64,000 bases of DNA, taken from contig OX463810.1 of the NCBI GenBank assembly GCA_949825045.1, forward strand, positions 38,946,201 through 39,010,200, given 5' to 3'. Below, one piece after another: positions 39,230-48,889 of the stretch. Position 1 is the first letter of the stretch; every line of letters begins with the position of its first letter. The DNA is from Argyresthia goedartella (lineage: Eukaryota; Arthropoda; Insecta; Lepidoptera; Argyresthiidae). The notes below the pieces were generated by a model. The model made no database searches, was not told where the DNA came from, and saw nothing but the letters and a program-made list of their open reading frames with translations. The translations under genes and the position numbers were made by a program.

Positions 39230-39760
39230 ACCCACTTGAATTAAACGGGCAAAGTATAAGTTCCAAAACCCAACGTTAAAAGAAGTAGAGGGTAGAATAA
39301 ATATTGCCTGGGCGCAATACTGGTCACTAAAATATATTTTTAAAGCCAAAATACCGATGAGACTAAAGAAAAAGGCAATGGATACGATAATTCTTCCCAC
39401 TCTACTCTACGGGTGTCAAAAAAAATAATAAAAAATCTAAGAGACAGACAAAAAAAAAGACATACGACAGTAAACAAAACTAAACGATGGAGCAAAACTC
39501 GCATGTCAGCTAAAATGAAGATGGGCAGGCCACGGGGCTCGGACGACTGATGGCCGGTGGACAGAACGAGTCCTACACTGGCTCCCGCGCGAGGACAAGA
39601 GACCAAGAGGGTGACCCCGGCAGCGCTGGCGATATGCCGACGAGGTGGGGGAGTGACTTGGACTAGACTGGTGAAAGATAGACCAACGTGGAGACAGATG
39701 GAGGAGGCCTTCACCCGATAATGGGTATCCCAATCAACCAATTGACCAATATACTTTTAA
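39230..39760 (+). pseudogene. RTE-like LINE, ORF2 C-terminal remnant
   Basis: Plus-strand broken frames read EVEGRINIAWAQYWSLKYIF, KKKAMDTIILPTLLYGCQ and KMKMGRPRG, ending with PTWRQMEEAFTR. These are hallmarks of the C-terminal part of RTE-type LINE ORF2 proteins. Stops and shifts are frequent. The RT core is absent. Confidence 0.65.
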
Positions 39761-39955
39761 AATATTAACATCGACATCATACAATTATAATATAATGCGA
39801 ATACAATTGAAACGTGATATTGAAATTAATTTAATGTTATTATTATAAAATTTGCAAGCACTATTTTTTATTATTAATTTAAACATATTGTATCAAGTAC
39901 TCTCAGTTGGGAAATAAATGGCTTTATTATTATTATTAGTATCGACGGCGTAAAG

Positions 39956-40945
39956 CTTGACTTATGGCGTGCTGGGGATGTCTTGGAAGCAGAGGAGAAC
40001 AGAGTAGGGGAGAGAACTGAGCCTTGCGGGACTCTGGCGGCTATAGGGTGGGGTTTAAGGCGTGGTTTCTACTCTTAGAGGTAGTTTTTGATCATAAGTA
40101 ATAGCCTTTGGGGTAGGTTGAGTAAGTTAGTTAGTTAGTTAGGTGACTAAGTTTATAAATAAGACCATTGTGCCAAACTTTGTCAAAAGCTTTCGCTACG
40201 TCAAAGAATATGGCACCGGTATCTTTGGACTTTTCCGTTGTGTATGTAAATGTGCTCCGTTATGGAGTGCACTTGTTGAGCGCACTAGTATTTGGGTCTA
40301 AAGCTAAACTGCTCGTTGGGGATGAGGTTTTCATCTATGCAAATGTCTTTGAGCCGGTTGAGAATAAGCCGTTCGTAGACTTTGCCTATGGAAGACAGTT
40401 AAGTAATGGGGCGATAGCTAGTGGGGTCAGTTCGCTAATAATACCTTGAACCCTATTTACTCACATTGATCTAGCCCCAAACTCTTATTCCCTGTATCTT
40501 GGGTACTAGACAACGATACATATACTTAGATAGATAAATATTATACTTAGATAGATAAACAACCATGACTAGTGTACAAAAATCCGTTCTCATCAAACAA
40601 ATATTTGCCCCCACTGGGACTCGAACCCGGGAACCTTGGATTCGCAGGCAGAGTCACTGCCGACTCAGCCATTCGGGTCGTCCACTTTCTGGGGGTCAGA
40701 TCTTTCTGGGGTTTGTGGAAGTCAATAACGTTAGCTTCTTTCCAAGCGGTTTAAAAGGCACAGAGACGGAGGGAGGCATTGAAGATTACCGTAAGGGTGG
40801 TGAGGAGTCTGAGGAGGAAAGATTTTATTGCCATGTTAGTGATTTTATCAAGCCCCGGGGCTTTCTTGGGTTTTAGTTCATTTATTACTTTCTGCACTTC
40901 TTCAAGGGTGACCTCGGCAAGGGAGTCAATGGGGGGAGAGAGCTT
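39956..40945 (-). pseudogene. Jockey-clade LINE RT remnant, split by a SINE
   Basis: The minus strand reads LKPKKAPGLDKITNMAIKS (40790-40910), then, beyond the SINE at 40431-40691, SYRPIT, a GKVYERL-like block, GAIFFDVAKAFDKVWHNGL (40150-40215) and ARVPQGSVLSPTLF (39995-40040). This is the RT palm of a Jockey-clade element. Stops and frame changes make it inactive. Confidence 0.75.
40431..40691 (-). mobile_element. tRNA-derived SINE inserted in the Jockey remnant
   Basis: On the minus strand AATGGCTGAGTCGGCAGTG (A box) is followed by CAAGGTTCCCGGGTTCGAGT (B box). The body contains repeated ATCTATCTAAGTAT and ends near GTTTGGGGCTAGATCAATGT. The insert is flanked by GGGGTCAG at 40423-40430 and 40692-40699, an 8-bp target duplication. 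The Jockey reading resumes on both sides. Confidence 0.8.
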
Positions 40946-41305
40946 TTGTGATCAACGAGTTGACCATGTGTATAAAATACAAAAGAGGATTATTTAAGTT
41001 TATTTATGTTTCTTAATTTAAAGCTTTGCATTCCATCTTTTTTATCCACTCAGTACAGTCCTATTTTTTACACAATTTTATCTTTAATTTTATAATTAAT
41101 TTAGTATTTCTTCACCATGTTAAGATGATCGGGGTCTATTGGTTGTGAGGAGGAAGTGCACTGGGTTTCTAGGCCATCGGCAAGACATTTGGCCTGTTCG
41201 TCGTTATCAAAGGCTGCGGGTTGGTCAATCCGATTTTGCACCTTATGCCATGCTAATAAAATTTTAAACATATAACGGAAAAGTGGCGTTAGCTAATGCC
41301 GGTGG
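40946..41305. other. No gene recognised
   Basis: Short frames only. No repeat partner noticed elsewhere in the window. Confidence 0.35.
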
Positions 41306-41480
41306 ATTTCATTTATTTATTTATTTATTTATTTAGGGGTTACAAATAGGAAAGGTCACATAAAAAATATACAAAGGATAAATACACAATAACTTAAAAT
41401 CTAACAAATCCCTTAGGGTATCCCACTTGTTAGTTAAGTGGTGGAAGAAGTGAGCTCTTAGGGAGCAACAAACTCTGTGG
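41306..41480 (-). mobile_element. LINE-C 3' end, truncated copy
   Basis: A run of TTTA units, then GGGGTTACAAATAGGAAAGG, AAATCTAACAAATCCCTTAG and GGGTATCCCAC, matches 8355-8480 at the 3' end of LINE-C. No coding sequence is retained. Confidence 0.75.
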
Positions 41481-42119
41481 ATTAATAGTCTTTGGTCTAA
41501 CCAAAAATAATACAAAAATAAAAAGTAACATATTACATATAACGTGACTAGCGTGAATCTGCGTTTAAGTGCAACGTACCCGCAGTAAAAATCAAGGAGA
41601 ACAATTCAAATGACCACCAAAATATTTTTTTCTTACGGCAAACGATCGACAAAAGTTGCAGCAAATATCAGGGCAAATTACTGCGATATCTTCAAGAAGT
41701 TAAGTAGACAGAGGCTGTCGGCATATTGTGATTTATACAGCCCTTGGATCTGATCGAGTCAATTCTGGTTCCAGGTCCGTGTTCCGACACATACAAGTTA
41801 AATAGTAGTGGCTCAATATCGATCCCTGTGGAGACGTGTTATGGTATGAATTAATCTTGACTGTCAAATAAATATATTTTTTTTCATGTGTAAAAATGAT
41901 AAGATCTATCTGGCAGATACGTTTTATCCTTATCATGCCATTACGGTACTTTCCTGATGATTCATATACTTTTTATGAACTGTCAAAAAGCTTATTTACA
42001 ATTACGTTAAAAAAATTAACTGTCAAACTATCGGGAAATGGTGATATTAACGGGCATTTTGGCACATCATTTGGATAAGTATAACATATTTGATTATTTA
42101 CACAGGAAAGTACCGGATT
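41481..42119. other. No gene recognised
   Basis: AT-rich, with short frames only. The 41733-41936 minus-strand and 41896-42078 plus-strand frames have no recognisable domain, although GSILSHYYL in the former recalls a decayed RT box. Confidence 0.35.
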
Positions 42120-42144
42120 GTTAATTCATTTTATATTAATCGTG

Positions 42145-42260
42145 AATCTGTGCCTATCAAATCGTACGCTGACTGGCTGGAATCTACGCAGAGCCGCTGG
42201 AGCTAGTGACTTGAATAAGAATAAGAATAAGAATAAGAATAGTTTATTCATGAATAAGAT
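42145..42260. repeat. Dispersed repeat, left part, with an AATAAG microsatellite
   Basis: CTGACTGGCTGGAATCTACG followed by GCCGCTGGAGCTAGTGACTT is shared with 58695-58755. It is followed here by about five AATAAG units. The rest of the repeat is at 42722-43080, so about 0.5 kb of other sequence separates the two parts. Confidence 0.55.
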
Positions 42261-42721
42261 TATAATAAAGATCTTAAATATTTCAATGAACCGCTATCCT
42301 ACCAACAATTTGGTGTATGAATATTAATTTATACTTCATTAAATTGTTTTCTATTTTATATAATAATCAATGGGGAATTATAAAACGATCGAATAAAAAA
42401 CGAATTAAGCGAATTATCACTGAGCGAATGTGACTTAGAAGAAGCAACCCCGAATAAGAGCGGAGCGTATGCAAAGAAAGGCTTCTCATTTTGTATTTTA
42501 AGTAACTCAAATTAATGTTTGTAAGTTGCTGTTCTGTTTATTTCTCGTCACCCGCAGTTAGTCGCTCACTTAGTAATACAATAATCTAAATTAATTTTTA
42601 TCACTTCAAACTTTAATTTACAGTCACTCGTTTAAATACTACCCATAATCAATATGTCATCATAACCAAGTCATAACAGGAAAATATTATGTATTATTAC
42701 TTGAAATGTTGCTCATAGATA

Positions 42722-43080
42722 CCATGCATACTGTTGGCATCCACTAAGGAAGGATTTTTGGAAATTCCACCCCTAAGGGGGAAAAATAGGGGGTGAAAAT
42801 TGGTATGATGTTTCGAAGTTAGGATCTTCAAATTTTATATTTAGGCTGACGATTGAAAATTACTGAACAAGTGTATCGGTAGTTTTAGAAATTCTACCCC
42901 CGAAGTGGTGAAAACAGGGTTGAGGATGTGTATACAGTACAGTCTTTAATTTTAAACGCAAACCCAAAACCGCTGGATTTAAAGTAAAAATCTAAGGTCT
43001 AGAGGTGCACTAAGAGGATTTCTAAAATCACCCCTAAGGGGTTGAAACGGGAGTCCAAAGTTTGTATGAGGAAACAAGAT
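42722..43080. repeat. Dispersed repeat with CCCCTAAGGGG motifs, right part
   Basis: GGCATCCACTAAGGAAGGAT, CACCCCTAAGGGG, TAGGATCTTCAAATTT, then TTCTACCCCCGAAG are shared in the same order with 58770-58791 plus 60238-60480. Non-coding and of unknown class. Confidence 0.6.
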
Positions 43081-43539
43081 GAATTAGACTATTTTATTCG
43101 AAACTTCACATAATGTTAATTCATAAATGTTGTTAATTCATACTGCTAACGATAAAAATGTTATCAAGCGTTTAAGGTTTTTTCTAACATCTCATATAAC
43201 ATCAGTATATTCTCATAAGGACATAGGCCGAACAAACTAACAATGGAGAACAATAGACGTGGGAGCGAGAGGGTTAAGAGGGAAATTGGGTGACAAAGTC
43301 TGAAAATCAAGATCAACCGATTACAAAAACAACAACGATTTAAAAATCCAACGTTGTGGACGTGAAATACCATAGTAATAAGTTATATGTATTATACCTT
43401 ATAGTTGGAAACTAACGCAACGCATATCGATGTTGTTGGAATTTCAACCATTAAAAAGGGTTGAAAAGGGGGTTTAAATTAAATTTTGCTTTTAAAGTTA
43501 TTTATTAGGGCTCCTTAGCCAAAATGTCTGCCTGTCTGT

Positions 43540-43715
43540 CTTTCCGTCTATCACAAGCATTATTGTCAGAAACTATACTGGCTATATGAAGGTAGGTGTC
43601 TTTTGTGAACCGCTTGATATTCTGTAGTGAAAATACAAAAATACAGTCTGTCTGTCTATCCATCTGTCTTTCTATCCATCTGTCTGTCTGTCTGCGCGCA
43701 AAACCCTAACAATGA
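43540..43715. repeat. TCTG/TCCA simple-repeat patches
   Basis: Clusters of CTGTCTGTCTTTCC and CTGTCTATCCATCTG flank a spacer of about 80 bp. This is imperfect tetranucleotide microsatellite DNA. Confidence 0.7.
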
Positions 43716-44018
43716 ACCAAGTTAATGTTTGCAGATGCACTACTCCCATGTTACACAGGTAGGTAGGTAGATACGTATCGCGAAATTATGACTGTGACCG
43801 CCTTAGGTACTCAGCAAGGGATGTAAAACAAGGTCGCTTGCGAAGTGAAGAAATTAAATATGCAAAAAATCGTAAGTTACTTAGATAATACTACATAGTC
43901 AGGTCATAAGTTCTGTCACATGTGCAATATGAAATAATTTAGACATGTTTATTATTTATGTAAACATTTATATAGCAAAATGAACTTAATAAAACATAGA
44001 TTCTTATGGTAATAAAGT

Positions 44019-44405
44019 TTATTCAAAATGACCCCCGCGATTTTGAATACAGGCCTTTATTCTGCGCGGCCAGTCGTCTATCGCAGCACGAACGAGGTCC
44101 ATGTCAATATCGGCGGCTGCCTTAATCAAGGATGCCTTGAGTGACTCCAAATCAGGATGAGGCTTTGAGCAGGCCTTTTCCTCCAAGTGTTGCCATATCT
44201 TGTAATCTAACGGACTCAAATCTAGACTGGAGGAGGGCCAGTCTTCGTGCCGGATGAAGTCGATTTCACGCGCCGCCAGCCAGTCTTGTGTGCTTTTCAC
44301 TCTATGAGCTGGCGCAGAATCTTGTTGGAATACCCAGTGCCTGTTATTAAACATGGTATGAGAAACAGGTTCCACAAGGTTCTTGAGGACTCTATTTTGA
44401 TACAC
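44019..44405 (-). CDS. Mariner transposase, C-terminal part
   Basis: Continues the DDD domain. The second Asp is in WVFQQDSAPAHR and the third in LDLSPLDYKIW. By my count 37 residues lie between them, which places it in the DD37D (maT) group first described from moths. The end IKACIQNRGGHFE is a natural C-terminus. The first Met of this frame is internal to the original protein. Confidence 0.85.
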   Translation of the reverse strand: MYQNRVLKNLVEPVSHTMFNNRHWVFQQDSAPAHRVKSTQDWLAAREIDFIRHEDWPSSSLDLSPLDYKIWQHLEEKACSKPHPDLESLKASLIKAAADIDMDLVRAAIDDWPRRIKACIQNRGGHFE

Positions 44406-44419
44406 AACTGCATTCGTTT

Positions 44420-45055
44420 TTATTTCTCACAAAAATGTACCTCAGTTAAGCCCCAATAAGAGACTCCCAACCAAACCATGAGCGAGGATGGAAAATGACC
44501 TCGTTGGACACGCGAAATACGGTTGCTCGCTTCTTCACTGCTGTGTGCGTACACCTTATCATTTTGTTTGTTGTAGCTCTCTTCCACGGTAAAAAATTTT
44601 TCATCCGAAAAAAGAATTTCCCGATGCTTTTTTCCCGCGTACCGCTTCAACAAAGCGCGGCATCTCTTCAGTCTCAGGTCCATTAAACGAGCGTCCAAAC
44701 GATGTCCTGTTTTTCTTCGATATGCCCTAAGCCCTAAGTCTTCATTTAACATCCTTTTCACCGTGGTCCTGCTTAACCCCATCTGAAGGGCCAACAGTTT
44801 CTGCTTACGTATGGGATTTCTTTGAATTCGCGCCTTCACAGCTTTTATCACTGCTGGAGTCCTAACAGAGCGAGGGCGACCACTTCTTGACCTGTCATCT
44901 ATACTAGAGTCTTCATTGTATCGTTTTATGGTACGATAAACGAATCTTTTGGTTATATTCAAATTTTTCAGTAAGTCGAAAATCTGAATTGGCGCGTAAC
45001 CGCAACGATGCAACGCAATAACTGCGACAAGGTCTTCTTTAAGTGTCCACTCCAT
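44420..45055 (-). CDS. Mariner transposase, N-terminal part (frameshifted)
   Basis: The likely start is the second in-frame ATG (MEWTLKEDLVAVIALHRCG). Two helix-turn-helix segments are visible (PIQIFDLLKNLNITKRFVY and MGLSRTTVKRMLNEDLG), separated by the linker SGRPRSVRTP. These bind the inverted ends. The first catalytic Asp is in ILFSDEKFFTVEE. The frame ends after EVHFCEK because of a small deletion, and the remainder is in the 44019-44405 frame. Confidence 0.85.
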   Translation of the reverse strand: MEWTLKEDLVAVIALHRCGYAPIQIFDLLKNLNITKRFVYRTIKRYNEDSSIDDRSRSGRPRSVRTPAVIKAVKARIQRNPIRKQKLLALQMGLSRTTVKRMLNEDLGLRAYRRKTGHRLDARLMDLRLKRCRALLKRYAGKKHREILFSDEKFFTVEESYNKQNDKVYAHSSEEASNRISRVQRGHFPSSLMVWLGVSYWGLTEVHFCEK

Positions 45056-45194
45056 ATTTAAAAATGAGGAAAATTCTAAAAAGTACACATTTTTATTTTT
45101 ATGAAAAATTCGAAATTAGAATTCAATAAACTTTTTTGTGGCCAGCGTTCTAAATTCAAAAGTTTTTATTGTGTGACAGAACTTATGACCTGAC

Positions 45195-45440
45195 TGTGTA
45201 TATTTATATACCTACTACTAGACATAATGCTATATAAACTACCATCTAACTACATATTAATATCATGTTATACATATGTTGTTGCAGACCGAAGATATGT
45301 TTATAATCAATAAAAAGGGGAAATATAATAGTGGGAAGTATGGGATCCCTAAAAGTGTTACGAAGGTGATTCCTCTTTTTAATTAGGTACTTAGATAGGT
45401 AAGTATAGGTACGTCAAATTTATAAGGGAGAACGGTTAAC
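45195..45440. other. No gene recognised
   Basis: AT-rich spacer between the mariner and the helicase fragment. Confidence 0.4.
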
Positions 45441-45848
45441 ATGTCATGCTATACAAGATCTCATTATTCTACATTGATGGCCGAGAAAAGATCCGTTTAT
45501 GATCAAGTCATGAAAAGTGTAGAAGCAAGTGAAGGAAAAAAATTCTTTCGAGACGCTCCCGGTGGCACAGGTAAGACTTGCCTTATAAACTTGCTCTTGG
45601 CAAAAGTAAGAAGCACTAGAGACATAGCTTTAGCTGTAGCGTCATCCGGGATTGCTGTTACATTATTAGAAGGAGGTAGAACTGCACACGCTGCCCTAAA
45701 AATACCCCCAAACTTTACCAATGTTAAACAAACCTTATGCAATATACCAAAGCAAAGCAATCTCGGTGAAGTACTTAAAATTAGTAAACTAATAGTATGG
45801 GACAAAATAACAACGGTTTGCAGGACAAACGAAATAGTAAAAACATAA
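45441..45848 (+). pseudogene. PIF1-like helicase fragment with altered Walker B
   Basis: A 135-residue frame: MAEKRSVYDQVMKSVE, Walker A in FFRDAPGGTGKTCLINLLLA, motif Ia in VASSGIAVTLLEGGRTAHAA, and KLIVWDK, where PIF1 proteins have WDE. The usual acidic Walker B residue is thus Lys. The frame then leaves helicase-like sequence. It is a Helitron- or PIF1-derived fragment, paralogous to 35040-35345. Confidence 0.75.
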
Positions 45849-46239
45849 TGAGTGGCATGATTTTCGCCAGACTTTACCGATAGGGCCAAAAGGAACGCGC
45901 GCAGATGAGAAAAAATAAACATGATATAAAAATGCGTGTAGCAAAAGATCTTTCTTATGGCCGTCAATTAAAGGGCTTAAACTTATTCAAAACATGACAG
46001 TATATCTCCTATATAGGTGGAGGTTCTGCCGGTTTATTTTAATCTTCTTCTTCAAAACGGAAACTGCACTTTCGTACAAAAAGATGGCTTGATACAAATA
46101 ACATATGAGTTATGTTCTATGGTATCAACAATGGAGAAATTAATAGATTTTTTAATACCCCTTCTGATATTTGACATAACAGTATTTTTTTGTAAACAAT
46201 ATTTTTGACCAATTTTGAAGTTGGCACTAAACTAATCAA
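45849..46239. repeat. Non-coding repeat shared with 61070-61280
   Basis: ATAGGTGGAGGTTCTGCCGG, then ATCTTCTTCTTCAAAAC and CAAAAAGATGGCTTG, are shared with 61078-61160. Given the adjoining helicase end, it is probably part of a Helitron family. Confidence 0.5.
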
Positions 46240-46345
46240 ACAGGCTAGTTGGAGAACTCACACGTGAGCATGCCACATAAAAATGGCCATGGGAGAAATA
46301 ATCTTACCGCAAATCAAGTCCAGCAAATTTTAGAGTTTGTCGCGA
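46240..46345 (-). pseudogene. Helitron helicase C-terminal motif
   Basis: The minus strand reads TLKFAGLDLR, then SHGHFYVACSRVSSPTSLF, the last motifs (V/VI region) of Helitron PIF1 helicases. Only about 35 residues remain, with one stop. Orientation is opposite to the 3' terminus at 46425-46456, so the two may come from different insertions. Confidence 0.65.
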
Positions 46346-46424
46346 TTGGGAACTGCAATCTTTTGAAGTCAAACGCTGTAGGTTTATTTTTTACAAGAAT
46401 TCATATCTAGAATAAAACATTACT

Positions 46425-46456
46425 ATACGTGGACGAAGGCGCGGGTAAAAGCTAGT
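46425..46456 (+). mobile_element. Helitron-type 3' terminus
   Basis: TACGTGGACGAAGGCGCGGG is followed by TAAAAGCTAGT. The terminal CTAG followed by T fits the Helitron CTRR-T ending, and the preceding GC-rich stretch could form the usual small hairpin. The matching 5' end was not identified. Confidence 0.55.
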
Positions 46457-46982
46457 TAGAAAATATGAACTGTAGCTTTAAGCGACTTTTTAATTTGATT
46501 TTAAATTATTATATGGTTCTTTAACAGCAGTCTTGCAAAATCTTTGTGACTTTTCGAATACATGAAAACAACAATGGCTTGTTGTGTTATAATGGCTTCA
46601 TATTGTGCACCATTGAAAGTTAAATATGCAGAACGTTCAGTCTCTTTGTGCAATTTACCTTACAATTTCCACCTCAAAAATGGATAAATACAAAGAACAC
46701 CAATAATAAAAGATGGAAATAAATGGCCGCGAAAGAATGTTCCTTTCAGCGATTCCAGCATTTCAGATTGTTACAATTTTATAGCGCACAGACCGTTTCA
46801 ATGAAACCACGATGAGGTTTTATTAGTTTCTGCGGGAATGGCAAAATGCTCACTACCCATAAAACATTTCCAATTGTGAATGGATGTAATATTGACTCAA
46901 TGTGACAATATTAAAGTTCTGAAACAGTCGATAGCTATTAAAGACGTAACATGTAAATATAAATATTTTTAACATAACATCA
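46457..46982. other. No gene recognised
   Basis: AT-rich sequence without domains or clear repeats. Confidence 0.35.
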
Positions 46983-47255
46983 CATAGCGTCACGCCTTTT
47001 CCCATACGGGGTGGCGGAGGCACGATTGTGTCCACTTTGAGCCAGTAATTCAATGCTCCATTTTGCGTGACAGGGGGATAGCCCATCGCCGCAGCTATGG
47101 AGTAATTAAGGTTTCCTCACGATGTTTTCCATTACCGTTAGAACGTCCATATAATGTACTTAAGATAAATTATTTAACTCATTGGTACATGGTCAGGAAT
47201 CGAACCTGCATCTCCTGCGTGAGAAGCAAGCGTAAAACCCCTTAGACCGCGGTTT
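46983..47255 (-). mobile_element. SINE-A, full-length copy
   Basis: On the minus strand the head CCGCGGTCTAAGGGGTTTTA (A-box region) leads through GCTTGCTTCTCACGC to a B box, GGTTCGATTCC, as in a tRNA. The body has GTTCTAACGGTAATGG, GGGCTATCCCCCTGTCACGC and a CCCGTATGGGAAAAGG end. Paired with 48437-48718. Confidence 0.8.
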
Positions 47256-47394
47256 TTTTTGGCTTGAATTTTTATGTTTTTAGTCATTTTGACCTTTAAA
47301 ACTTTGCCGAAGCTCTTCGGATAAATATTTTTATAGAAGCGCTATTGCCACTGACCCCATAATTTACCGAGCAAGCGAAGCGTCTCCGTTTCAG

Positions 47395-47846
47395 GACTGC
47401 TACATAATGGAGGGTATTAATACTCGAGAGTGGGTTTATGAAACGAGCCGAAGGCGAGTTTCATAATAATATCACTCGAGAGTTTTAATGCCTAATTATA
47501 TTACCAGTTACATACACTAGTTTATCTACACACATATCATAAGCTCTCTTTGATGTGTTCAGGAACCGCATGTATGACCCGCATTGTGGCATTGATCATT
47601 GCTCTGCAGTTGTTTAACTTGTTCTGTAGTACCATCTTCACAGACACAGACAGGGGCGGCACGCAGGCAGGCGTCGGCGTTCGAAATTTGAATATCATAA
47701 TTTGTCAAATTTTTGTACATTATGGTCATAATGAACAAATTTTCAGATAAGAAATGAGTTTTTACCCAACAGTTTTACATTATGCTGGTCTTAACGTGCG
47801 GTTTTTAGACGCAGTAAAGAGGGTTTATGATACGTGTGTAGATAAA
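47395..47846. mobile_element. Inverted-repeat unit, copy 2
   Basis: It begins GACTGCTACATAATGGAGGG, followed by a near-palindrome around GAAACGAGCCGAAGGCGAG and the block CTCGAGAGTTTTAATGCC. From 47521 to 47846 it is bounded by inverted repeats starting TTTATCTACACAC (about 33 bp). Non-coding. Confidence 0.75.
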
Positions 47847-47929
47847 TGAATAAATAGCCAGTCCTTAAAAAATGTCTGACAAAGTGTGTATTAAACACTG
47901 TTTTTTATAGCATTAATAGTAGTTTATGT

Positions 47930-48408
47930 GACTGCTGCATAATGGAGGGCATCAAAACTCGAGAGTGGGTTTATGAAACGAGCCGAAGGCGAGTTTCATA
48001 ATAATATCACTCGAGAGTTTTAATGCCTAATTATGTACATACACTAGTTTATCTACACACATATCATAAGCTCTCTTTGATGTGTTCAGGAACCGCATGT
48101 TTGACCGGCATTGTGGTTCTGCAATTGTTTAGCTTGTTCTTTAGTACCAACTTCACGCAGGCGGGCGTCGGCGTTCGAAATTTGAATGTCAGTACCAACT
48201 TCACAGACAAACTAGGGACGGCACGCGGGTGGGCGTCGGCGTTCGAAATTTGAATGTCATTATATGTAGAAAAACTACACATAATGACCATTATGTGTAG
48301 TTTTCCAGATACGAAACGAGTTTTTACCAAGTAGTTTAACATAATGCTGATCGTAACGTGCGGTTTTTGAACGCAGTAAAGAGGGTTTATGATACGTGTG
48401 TAGATAAA
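47930..48408. mobile_element. Inverted-repeat unit, copy 3
   Basis: Same organisation as copy 2, with the inner inverted repeat at 48048-48408. It contains an internal direct duplication around GGCGTTCGAAATTTGAATG (near 48170 and 48240) and a 16-bp-arm palindrome at 48271-48304. It lies in tandem about 80 bp after copy 2. Confidence 0.75.
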
Positions 48409-48436
48409 GAATATTTAGATAATAATAAATAATAAG

Positions 48437-48718
48437 AGAGCTCCGTGGTCTAACGGGTTTCACGCTTGCTTCTCACATAGGAGATGCAGGTTCTATTCCT
48501 GACCATGTACCAATGACATAATTAATTTATCTTAAGTACATTATGCAGAAGTTCTAACGGTGATTGATAACATCGTGGGGAAACCTTAATTACTAACTAC
48601 ATAGCTGCGGCGATGGGCTAGCCCCCTGTCACGCAAAATGGAGTATTGATCAACCTGCTGAACGGTGGCACAATTGTGCCACTGCTATCCCGTATGGGGA
48701 AAGGCTTGAAGCTATGTT
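48437..48718 (+). mobile_element. SINE-A, full-length copy
   Basis: The tRNA-like head CTCCGTGGTCTAACGGGTTT with CTTGCTTCTCACATAGGAG leads to a B box altered to GGTTCTATTCC, then the body GGGCTAGCCCCCTGTCACGC and the CCCGTATGGGG end. Same family as 46983-47255, opposite strand. Confidence 0.8.
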
Positions 48719-48889
48719 TATGTGTTTATTTTGTAGCCAAACCAAGAATATAGAAATATCGCCATGTTTATGAAAACTATTTTGTTACTTGCAACACTTT
48801 CTTTAACAAGTAATTAATGTCATCTGTCGATTGCTGTCAAAGTGGGGCGTCGATTGTGCATGTTGTATTTCTTGTGTTTTGTGAGTGAA

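Larger units (their letters stand above)
43898..45194 (-). mobile_element. maT-type (DD37D) mariner, full length but frameshifted
   Basis: The inverted ends begin GTCAGGTCATAAGTTCTGTC and are perfect for at least 23 bp. The left flank is TA; the right flank reads TG, probably a mutated TA. At 1297 bp the length is normal for a mariner. One transposase gene on the minus strand is split by a frameshift at about 44405-44420. Confidence 0.88.

Noticed and set aside
39340..39741. 133-residue minus-strand frame
   Set aside because: It is the antisense of the RTE-like remnant, which has family motifs on the plus strand.
40600..40670. tRNA gene (Ser/Leu-like) with A and B boxes on the minus strand
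   Set aside because: It lacks a closed acceptor stem and is attached to a SINE body with a flanking 8-bp duplication, so it is a SINE head.
48437..48515. tRNA gene
   Set aside because: The same head and body recur at 46983-47255 as a dispersed repeat; the B box is mutated and no acceptor stem closes.
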